Of a DNA stretch of 49,241 nt, positions 42,150 to 49,241 are shown one piece after another; within the stretch, counting starts at the first letter, position 1, and each line of letters opens with the position of its first letter. Origin of the DNA: Paramacrobiotus richtersi (lineage: Eukaryota > Tardigrada > Eutardigrada > Parachela > Macrobiotidae); contig JAQGAU010000044.1 of NCBI GenBank assembly GCA_034698045.1, positions 1-49,241 on the forward strand. Direction: 5' to 3'. The notes beneath the pieces are model-generated. The model saw nothing but the letters and a program-made list of their open reading frames with translations. It ran no database searches and was not told the DNA's origin. The translations under genes and the position numbers were made by a program.

Positions 42150-42560
42150 TTTTGAACGTTCACCTGGAAGGACCAATAGGATACAGTTCTTCCATTTATA
42201 GGTCGGACAAGTGTTTTTGTCATGTTTTTCTTTTAACATTGTTTATGCACGCGGGACACCCAAGAATATGTCGACAATCACGTCCTCGGTCTGCCATGCA
42301 CATGGGTTTAACGGCTTCGCCTGGACGTCGCAGGTCTCGTGGAAGAATAGTCCTATGTCTATCTGGATGGTAAATCCATTGCTGAATCTGTGTGCACACC
42401 ACAGCACTGTTTGTGTTGATCATAACGTAGACGGGAACAACGTAAGAATGCGGCATTACGAAATTTCTCGGTGGTGTTGATTTTTAAATGCCGGTCGAAT
42501 GATGCTTTTCCTGACTTTGCAGTTAGACAGTCGCGCAACCTTTTTTAGTTTCTATCTCAG
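42150..42560. other. Overlapping open frames of uncertain coding status
   Basis: Several frames on both strands stay open at 42152-42480. On the minus strand one reads FTIQIDIGLFFHETC and VIVDIFLGVPRA before a TAA, the end faintly recalling the FLGIPYA start of carboxylesterases. I cannot choose a frame. Confidence 0.25.
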
Positions 42561-42584
42561 CATTTCATTCTTGCATGAACTGAA

Positions 42585-43215
42585 AAAGTATCGTGCATTT
42601 TCTCCGCCGAGACGAAATGTTTTCTGCCATGTTTCGGGTCTTTTCGTCCCTCGCTGACTGACAGGATCTAATTCTTCACATACTCGCTGACATACCTGCT
42701 GAGCCATATGCGCTTTTCTTTTATGGTAAGTTGGAAAAGACACTTTAAGACAGTCGAACGCTGCTGCTTTCGATTTTGCATTTACACCGTCTGAAAATAT
42801 CGCGCAGTTCCTCCACCGAGACCAAATTCCTTCCACCATGCTTTTTGATTATTTTTGTCCCTTGCTGGCCGATCATTATGCCGACTACCTACTCTCAATC
42901 ACACGAGATCGCAGGATTTCCGTTGTTACCAAGCGCTTTAATGAAGTCCGTAACTTGGCTTGCGGGACGCATGTGGTTCGTCTTCTACTTTGACACTCGT
43001 TTCTGTCATCGCGAGACGCAGTGGTTAGTTTAGCGAGCTCAGCAGATCCGTTTTGACGTCTGCACTAGCCCGTAAAATGTCCAGAAGACGGTTACCATCT
43101 ATTCGGCAGCCAGCATTTTCGCTGGTCCTGTTTCCCTTTCAGATGCACGAAAGCCATCCACTACGATAATCGTGACAGTTTCTTTCTTTTCTCCGTACTC
43201 TTGTTTCTAAGGTTT
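42585..43215 (+). repeat. Repeats X (two copies) and Y
   Basis: X-like sequence occurs at 42585-42665 and 42785-43030, followed by Y at 43020-43215. See 32045 and 32635 for the partner locus, where X is inverted relative to Y. Confidence 0.5.
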
Positions 43216-43560
43216 CTCGGATATCACCGGAATATCACTTCTCAAATATACTCTCTCCACAGTATCGGGCTCGCTCCGGACCGTTTCGATGGTGAACTCC
43301 CGTCTATGCCGGATATCCCGTCCAGATAGCTGCCGTTGTACAGTTTTTATGGGTCGCTGGACGGTCTTTCGTCGCCCGCCCCCCGCCTTTGGACACGCCC
43401 AGGCTGTTGGATCGTTTTTATAGCCCTGCCAATGGTGGTAAGACAGGGATCTGTAGGATCTCCGCCGAAGGAGTTCTTCCAGCTGGACCCGCAGGTACGA
43501 CGAGCGACATGGAATGTTTTTCTGACACGGTAGCTTATTGGCTTGCCCTGAGTTTTGCAA
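43207..43560 (-). CDS. Basic ORF, unknown function
   Basis: A 117-codon frame with no ATG near its start. It is rich in Arg, Gln and Lys: VQLEELLRRRSYRSLSYHHW, GGGRRKTVQRPIKTVQRQLS, FTIETVRSEPDTVERVYLRS. It runs into the end of repeat Y. It is possibly an exon; no domain is recognised, and an opposite-strand frame is also open. Confidence 0.25.
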   Translation of the reverse strand: MQNSGQANKLPCQKNIPCRSSYLRVQLEELLRRRSYRSLSYHHWQGYKNDPTAWACPKAGGGRRKTVQRPIKTVQRQLSGRDIRHRREFTIETVRSEPDTVERVYLRSDIPVISEKP

Positions 43561-43742
43561 CTTTCAGTAACGCAATTGTTCTATCTTCTGGTAGCAGTTT
43601 TGACACCTTTATTAACGTGTGCAGAACTTTGAGCGCCTTGTTTCATAAGATTCATTTGCATTGTATATGGAATCTTGTTAGTTAATGTTAATCTCTTGTT
43701 CGGTTAATTGTTACAGTCCTTGTCGTAGTATTTGATCGGTAT

Positions 43743-43804
43743 TTTCCGTGTTTGGCATCATTCAGTTGCCGCGTCGGCAATCATTTGTCTGCCTGATTCG
43801 GAAG
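43743..43804. repeat. Hairpin repeat element, copy 6
   Basis: TTCCG..TTTGGCA and TGCCTGATTCGGAA bracket a perfect inner stem TTGCCG / CGGCAA on a CGT loop. It has the same outer frame as the other copies with a wholly different inner stem. Confidence 0.55.
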
Positions 43805-44540
43805 AACCGTTACGCTAGGCTCAAGTAGGCTGTAAGTGCAGATGGTGCAGTTTTACGAAAGAAGTTTCACCAAGGTACTATAACTAGGTATAAGGAACTT
43901 CTAGTATGAAATGGTTCTTTTCAGTGCATAAGTTAGCGTTCTCCTCAATGCGTACTTCAAGTACCTCACAGCGATGTAACAAACACAAACAATTATGCGC
44001 TCGACGCTCGTAATTTTTCGTTATCAACTTGTCAAGCTGGGTATCTGTAGTTCTGCACGCGGCTTTCGAAACGTGGTGCACTTCTGATAATCTTATGTTA
44101 TTATTCAGAATATATTTCCCCAAAAGAGAGCTGAAATTTGGCAGATCGTAAACACATGCTCACATGGACTACAGTAAAGTACTGGTCTAATTCAAGATTT
44201 ACTATATTTTACCGTATACTTGCATGTGACGATTGTACGTACTTTGCTCAGAGTATTAAACGACGGGAGTTTTGCTCTCGTTTGTGGTCTTATCACGTAG
44301 CAACCCCAATTTCACCATTCACAGTCACACATTCTGTGCTTGAGGTAGCTCTGTTTACAACAACAACTGTGCTTGCTGGTTTCCTGCAGTGAACGTACAA
44401 AATAAATATCACTGCATTCTGATCCTGCAGATCGTGCGTCTTCAGCCATCCAGCGGAACCAGCACAAAAACTTGTGCCCTTATTGTGTACCAGCGTCACT
44501 TGTACTCATCAATCCTCCGAACTACAGAATAGCTTATAAT
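43805..44540. other. Stretch with only weak gene signals
   Basis: A block at 44261-44320 aligns with 20220-20270 but its frame is broken. Other short frames lack support. Confidence 0.45.
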
Positions 44541-44618
44541 CGTCAATCAGAATCTTCAGTGTCGAGATTCACGTCAGACTGACGGTCTAACTGTTTTCGT
44601 TGAATGACTAATGAGTAA

Positions 44619-44918
44619 TCATAAACTGTTGGGACAATTCCCGACGTAGTTATCGGAGATTTCTGCATGTAAAACGCAAACTGGATATCCCATCCAATTA
44701 TTTCCGGTAAGTAGCGTAGACTTCGTTGGTGCATTCCAGCCGGAATCTTTTGTTGAGAGACTGTCAGTGCTATCCACAACCTTGTGACTAACAACCTCAT
44801 AAAAACACTGTTGCCAGATGGTTGAACGGTCAACTTGAACCATACTTGTCAGTTGTGAAAGGCATGAAAACGTAATTTCTGTCACCTTCACCTTACGCAC
44901 GAGAATTTCGGCCGCTCC
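44619..44918 (-). CDS. Exon of the 20.6/44.7 kb paralogous pair
   Basis: An acceptor (CTTGCGTAG) precedes 44918, and the frame runs 100 codons. It reads AAEILVRKVKVTEITFSCLS, VDRSTIWQQCFYE, SLSTKDSGWNAPTKSTLLTG, NNWMGYPVC. The GW.APT..T.LT.NNWM part is conserved at 20.6 kb in the same frame, which supports coding. Downstream, another frame gives an acidic end (RQSDVNLDTEDSD, stop at 44543), so the true C-terminus may lie there after a shift or a small intron. Function is unknown. Confidence 0.42.
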   Translation of the reverse strand, partial: GAAEILVRKVKVTEITFSCLSQLTSMVQVDRSTIWQQCFYEVVSHKVVDSTDSLSTKDSGWNAPTKSTLLTGNNWMGYPVCVLHAEISDNYVGNCPNSL

Positions 44919-45437
44919 CTACGCAAGTTCCGCATATTAAGATGTGGAGACGGGTATCATTCTAAGAGTTCTAAACAAAAACGAGTTTGCGTATCTGCCG
45001 CTAACATTCTTATGGTTTTATAATTAAAATCAACTATAATAATAACACTTCTGCAAGCTACGCGCCTTTTTTTATGGTGTAGCATTGGTGTTGAATGCAG
45101 CATTTTCACATGACTGGGTTTATTGGTAAGTTTACACAGGAAGTGGCAGAAATTCTCGTGCATAAAGAACAGGCGGGAGAAATGGCTTTTTCTGCCAAGT
45201 AACAAATACGGAAAAACCGGGAACCAAATGAAAATAGCCAGCTCGTTAACACTGGCACAATCGGAGCATCCCGGCAGGCCACGGCGAAATCGTGCGGCCG
45301 AGTACCCGTGTTGTAACACACAGTGACACTGTGTTATTGGTGAGACGAGGGAATTCGATGCAAGTTAGCTGGCTGGCTAGTATCCGAAGAAAATTTAGCT
45401 GACGCATTTCCGCACGCTCGCCTATATCGGTAACGGC

Positions 45438-46738
45438 CTGTACTCGCACATCCGTTTTGGCTCGGCCAACTTTGCCTTTGCCGTTTTGGCTTTGCCTTTG
45501 CCGTTTACTTTGCCTTACCCACTTTGCCTTGCAAACTTTGACTTAGACTTTGCCTTTGACGTTACACACATTTTGCCGTACCACTTTGCGTTGAAATATT
45601 TAAATTAAACGAAATAATTACGCGCCCGGACGGAAGGTAATATGGCTACGCGCCCAGAATCGGTGCGCGAAGTAAAATGGCTGTGCGCCCAATATTCTCA
45701 AATATAATGGTTTATAAGAGGAAACCAATGAAACCAAAACTTCAAACCAATGCTTTTTATTTTTGTGACGGGTGTTCTGCCATAGAGACGGTTCACGCCG
45801 CCGGTGTGTCTAACCTCACTCGCCAGTGGGTATTAATTTTTATCGCTTTGCACAGGAAAACGCTAGTCTGTACACCAAGTATGACTTCTGACATGCATCG
45901 TACGCATCCTACGCACCCAAAACAGCCAATTCATAAGCGCGATGATCTGCCTACGCAGCAGGGAAATCTGGAAGAGCGTACGGGTAAAAACGAGCAACAA
46001 GGCAACAGCACCGTTCCAGTAGTTCAAGAGGCACGTAATATGGAAGTAACTGATCTTATCACGGAGGATGCCACAACCGTTCGCGACCATCTTTGCCTAC
46101 TTTACAATAACACAACAAACCGGAATCTTTGCCAACCCAACTGTACAGTCGCCCAGCACGTCCGACCGGAGCTTAAGAAGGGAAAGGCCGTCGTTCAGCC
46201 GCTCTTGAACATGACCGACCATTTCGGAACCGCGAAGATTGACCCTAAGCAAAAGTCCATAAATTAGTACAATTCTCGCGGCTCCGCGCCCAGTTCATGG
46301 TAATTGTTACACATGTTGACGTTATGCGGCGAAGCGGAAAGCCTAACCATCGAAGCGTCGTCGGTTCCAAAGCAGTCTCCAATAAATGCGCAGTAAATTT
46401 ACTGTTCCGTCTCCGCTTTAGACATCATCATGGCTCCTGGTAGTGCCAGTGCAGTGCGCAATGGAATTGTTGTGTACTTATAACCACAGAACGATAATGC
46501 CTGAGATCCAGGCTCGTATCGACAGCTCTGCCTGCAAACTTTCTGGCTAAGGATAAGACAAATTTAATTTAAATGTTTCACGGCCTAGTGACACGGCAAA
46601 ATTTATAGTTACGACAAAGGCAAAATCAAGTCAAAGTTTGCAAGGCAAAGTAAACGGTGAAGGCAAAGTAAACGGCAAATCAAAGTCAAAACAGCAAAGG
46701 CAAAGTTGGCCGAGCCTCCGTTTTTCGGGTGGACGCGT
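45438..46738. mobile_element. 1.3-kb element with long TTTGCC-rich terminal inverted repeats
   Basis: The left arm, about 45438-45611, is the inverted counterpart of about 46560-46738. Both contain GGCTCGGCCAACTTTGCCTT, several TTTGCC/GGCAAA units and an AT-rich inner end (ATTTAAATTAAA). A 196-codon frame lies between. The layout is that of a DNA element, but no transposase motif is recognised and no target-site duplication was identified. It directly abuts the AAA-ATPase remnant on its right. Confidence 0.65.
45677..46267 (+). CDS. 196-codon ORF inside the inverted-repeat element
   Basis: The start may be ATG (45677-level frame, several Met codons near) and the stop is TAG at 46265. An N-terminal FYFCDGCSAIETVHAAG segment has a CxxC and a His and might bind zinc, recalling FLYWCH-like modules in transposon proteins. 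The centre is Thr/Gln/Asn-rich and charged (HKRDDLPTQQGNLEERTGKN). The C-terminal part has sequons and NLCQPNCTVAQHV. Composition is consistent with a soluble protein. No catalytic DDE pattern is seen. Confidence 0.42.
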   Translation: MAVRPIFSNIMVYKRKPMKPKLQTNAFYFCDGCSAIETVHAAGVSNLTRQWVLIFIALHRKTLVCTPSMTSDMHRTHPTHPKQPIHKRDDLPTQQGNLEERTGKNEQQGNSTVPVVQEARNMEVTDLITEDATTVRDHLCLLYNNTTNRNLCQPNCTVAQHVRPELKKGKAVVQPLLNMTDHFGTAKIDPKQKSIN

Positions 46739-47453
46739 ACACCTGTATTCGACTGCCGTAGGCACAACGCCACTATCATTGCGATTTGAGTGATCCCGTA
46801 CATTTGTATCAAGCGCTCGTTAAGCAGGCCTCGATCGGCCCCGTCATCGGCTTTGCGAATGGTACAGGTGGGGTCGATCTCATCGATGTTGGCTGATGAT
46901 GGTTTGTGTGCCCGGGCGGTGGCGAAAGAGAGTTTAGAACCGTTTTTCGTACTCGCCATACCACATCGACATCAGATGGGCAACTGACTCCACAAAGACA
47001 GTGCTCTGATTCTCTTCCTCAGCGAGCGCTTTGGCAAGCAAAGTTTTCCCGGTACCAGGTGACCCATACAGCGGGGATAACTTAGGCTTACGATAAAACA
47101 GGCTTGATCGCTTTAGTGGTGTAATGCCAGCACTTACGAATTCCCCATTACAGCGTCGGATTAACCCAGTCAAAGTATTAACGTTGAACTCTGTCGGCTC
47201 ATTCAGCGTGCAATGGAATAAAAGTATGAGTTTATAGTCTTCCGTATTACCGAAGCTTGAATCTATAGGATCTATGCGTTGGAATATATGCTGTGTAATG
47301 TACTCAAGATAAGATTACTGAAGCTCCCCAAAGGTCAAGTTGACAGGACACTGGTTGATAAGAGTCCCAGGCTTTCAGTGACCAGAACGGTCGGTTCCAG
47401 TTTCGGGTCCATTCACTGGGATCCAGGTCTCCAACTACTTCGATAAAAACTGC
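46615..47453 (-). pseudogene. AAA+ ATPase gene remnant (CDC48/meiotic-type)
   Basis: An acceptor (GACTAG) precedes 47453, and AVFIEVVGDLDPSEWTRNWN begins the coding sense. From about 47370 a different frame runs, with one TAA at 47317-47315, through ITPLKRSSLFYRK to the Walker A motif YGSPGTGKTLLAKALAEE and SMWYGEYEKRF, the pore-loop region. After one more base shift near a run of five A comes KLSFATARAHKPSS and the Walker B-like NIDEIDPTC, lacking the hydrophobic residues usually before it. DDGADRGLLNERLIQMYG follows, as in p97-like second domains. Coding ends at the TTTGCC element. AAA ATPases unfold or disassemble protein complexes. This copy is inactive as read. The exact subfamily is undecided. 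Confidence 0.62.
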
Positions 47454-48170
47454 CTAGTCGTCTGCAAAGTGAAGTATACGTTAGTAAGTTGTTAGAAGCG
47501 TTAGTATACACGTTATATTAATTTTTTGATGTAATTTTCGGAGTTTTGTGTTTCACAGCTTCCTGTAAAGGTATCAATCTTTCAGGATCGCTAGGTGGTT
47601 CGTCCGTAGGTTGAATTGTGGTGTTGGCCTTAATGTATAGCTGGGTTTCTAACGATATTCAGTTGGATACATAATGTGCAGCTCGTTAAAACTCGTCGTG
47701 TACAGCGGATTGATTCGTTACATATGCGAGTGATTAAACGCCGGCGATGTCCGAACGGGCACAGTTGAACGGCGTCGCTGGTCTCCGACGTCCGTAGAAA
47801 CAAGCCGCCCCGAACACCCCCAAAGCGAAGCCGGATCCATTATATGATCCAGAACTGGTTTTCACGTAGTTCGTGTAATAAGCTGTTAACCGGGAGAGCG
47901 CATGTAGCCGTCAGATTTATTGATCGGTTGACTATTGACACGATCAATAATTCTGATCAATAAATCCCGAAAATACAGAAAGGTTGACAAAAAAGGTTGA
48001 TCTTTCGTTTCGTGGTTTCCAGCGCTACACTGACACCATACGAGTCCTGCAGCCCATTTCTATGAGTCCATGTCTCTGTGCGTACCATTGTGGCACGAAC
48101 TCCGCATTACAGAGAAAGTTTAAATACATCAATAATATAATTAATTATGCAGCGCATGTAAAAAGACTGG
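47454..48170. other. Stretch without a confident gene
   Basis: A GC-rich patch at 47730-47840 is open in several frames on both strands, for example a Gly-rich hydrophobic minus-strand frame with GFALGVFGAACFYGRRR. No splice-supported model was found. Decayed copies of the terminal motif (AAAGGTTGAC) appear near 47980. Confidence 0.4.
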
Positions 48171-48174
48171 AAGC

Positions 48175-48236
48175 AAAGAATCAACCTTTTTGCGTATCGA
48201 TTTCATCGCATGTAATCGATACCGAAAAAGGTTGAC
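48175..48236. repeat. Palindromic motif copy (AATCAACCTTTTT ... AAAAAGGTTGA)
   Basis: ATCAACCTTTTTGCGTATCG and CGATACCGAAAAAGGTTGA form a near-perfect stem of about 18 bp around a short loop. Related copies lie at 48664-48723 and in the right arm at 49090-49112. Confidence 0.7.
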
Positions 48237-48744
48237 TCTGCTCCTCTGTCTTCTTCGTATCTCTGTTGTGGCATAATGCATGTGTCTCCCGGGTCTCTTA
48301 CTGGTGTTTCCTTTAATTGCTTCTTCGAGCTTTTGCCACTCTCTGTCATTACATGATGCAACAATGCGTTAAAGAAACAACATATTATTAGAAAGAATCG
48401 GAAAGAACACAATTAGAACTTACGATACTTACTTAATCGGAAAGAACTTACTGGTACGATTTTGGTCACTTTGAACAGAAAACGGCCCCGCCGCTTTTTG
48501 ACTCGCATAGCCGCGGATGCTCTGAATGCTTAGGCAATGGCAATGCGTGTACGGCAGTAGGTGATTTGTAGCGATGGGCTATCTGCTGTCTAGTACGATA
48601 AAAGTTAGGACAATATAATCATAGGCGGCACAGTGTTAACTCGACGCTCTCGGTCCTTATTGACAATCAACCTTTTTCGGTATCAGTTTCATGCGCTGAA
48701 ATCGATACCGAAAAAGGTTGATTCATTGTTTCCTGCATGAATCT

Positions 48745-48823
48745 ACCAGAGTTATAGTATTATTATAGCATATTATTATTATAGTATTATTATATTATAA
48801 TATTATTATAGTATTATATATAG
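48745..48823. repeat. ATT/TATAG microsatellite
   Basis: Imperfect TATTATTATAG units span about 80 bases. Confidence 0.8.
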
Positions 48824-49072
48824 CCGGCAACCGCCTTGGAAGTGGGAACAATTAAGTGCAGGAGACCGCTCTGCCTTATCAAACAGTATCACGTTGCTTG
48901 TGTTGGTCCAAACAGACCTTTTACTTGTGAATCTGTGATCTTTGTCGAGCCCATTTAACCGCCCATAAGTGACGAAAGCTCGGCGATTTTGATGTTTTCT
49001 AATTGTCTGCGAGCAGAGATACCCTTTGCGTGACTTTGGGTTGGCAAGAAGATCCGCGATCTTCTTGATCAT
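48806..49072 (-). CDS. 88-codon ORF within the terminal inverted repeat
   Basis: It starts with ATG 49072 and reads MIKKIADLLANPKSRKGYLC, then TIRKHQNRRAFVTYGRLNGL and a Lys/Arg/Ser-rich continuation to a TAA in the AT repeat. It is basic, without a recognised domain. Its place between inverted arms is what an element-encoded protein would show, but it is short and unsupported. Confidence 0.28.
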   Translation of the reverse strand: MIKKIADLLANPKSRKGYLCSQTIRKHQNRRAFVTYGRLNGLDKDHRFTSKRSVWTNTSNVILFDKAERSPALNCSHFQGGCRLYIIL

Positions 49073-49241
49073 GCGATTTCAGCGCATGAAACTGATACCG
49101 AAAAAGGTTGATTATCAATAAGGACCGAGAGCGTCGAGTTAACACTGTGCCGCCTATGATTATAATATTGTCCTAACTTTTATCGTACTAGACAGCAGAT
49201 AGCCCATCGCTACAAATCACCTACTGCCGTACACGCATTGC

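Larger units (their letters stand above)
48534..49241. mobile_element. Large inverted repeat cut by the window edge
   Basis: Bases 48534-48700 are the reverse complement of 49075-49241, essentially without mismatch at the outer ends (GCAATGCGTGTACGGCAGTA). The inner ends carry the GATACCGAAAAAGGTTGA palindrome. The spacer holds an AT microsatellite and an 88-codon frame. The right terminus coincides with the window end, so arm length is a minimum. Confidence 0.8.

Noticed and set aside
47750..47890. A MIC10-like mitochondrial protein on the minus strand (GFALGVFGAACFYGRRR)
   Set aside because: The Gly-rich hydrophobic patch is suggestive, but the second membrane segment is missing and several frames of this GC-rich patch are equally open.
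1..49241. tRNA, rRNA, CRISPR arrays, bacterial promoters or operons
   Set aside because: No convincing T-loop/anticodon arrangement, ribosomal RNA stretch or regularly spaced repeat array was seen. The split genes and splice sites indicate eukaryotic DNA.

Overview
The window looks like nuclear DNA from a small-genome ecdysozoan, most probably a tardigrade. Genes are split into short exons by introns of about 73-100 bases, with one of about 280. There are no bacterial operons or ribosome-binding sites. The clearest gene, a rhodopsin-type GPCR at 11.2-12.3 kb, has an NRIW motif where DRY is usual, a combination I associate with the expanded tardigrade receptors. The host assignment is inference from protein style. 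Most coding signal sits in exons that lack an ATG or are broken by single stops or frameshifts, so many entries were read codon by codon across splice sites.

Layout. 0-4.5 kb holds several anonymous minus-strand exons. 4.5-10.1 kb is mostly repeats plus a minus-strand gene fragment with a possible chemoreceptor tail (8.3-8.7 kb). A plus-strand acidic frame lies at 10.2-10.6 kb and the GPCR at 11.3-12.3 kb. 15-18.6 kb carries mutually related exon families, a LINE ORF1-like fragment and a decayed UMP-CMP-kinase-like fragment with an internal duplication. 21.3-22.5 kb is a broken MULE/ZSWIM-type transposase, and 23.3-23.8 kb a second copy of the 8.3 kb fragment. A SET-domain fragment lies at 24.3-24.7 kb.

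24.8-29.2 kb and 34.4-38.2 kb are two diverged copies of one segment. Each carries a two-exon gene for a secreted cysteine-rich, defensin-like peptide with a KR processing site and an RGD tripeptide, plus other paired fragments. Between them lies a BTB-BACK gene fragment (31.0-31.6 kb) that stops at one arm of an inverted repeat. 39-39.7 kb is a near-perfect fold-back element. 40.3-42.1 kb has unrecognised minus-strand exons. 45.4-46.7 kb is an element bounded by long TTTGCC-rich inverted repeats and carrying a 196-codon frame; it abuts a broken AAA-ATPase gene (46.6-47.5 kb). The right end is a large inverted repeat studded with a short palindromic motif.

Points most worth following are the duplicated RGD/defensin-like peptide genes, a dispersed family of about 65-base hairpin elements whose stems show compensatory changes, and the many otherwise open frames interrupted by exactly one stop codon. 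The last point means the window is either rich in decaying paralogues or carries residual assembly errors. No operon-like cooperation between the genes is visible.
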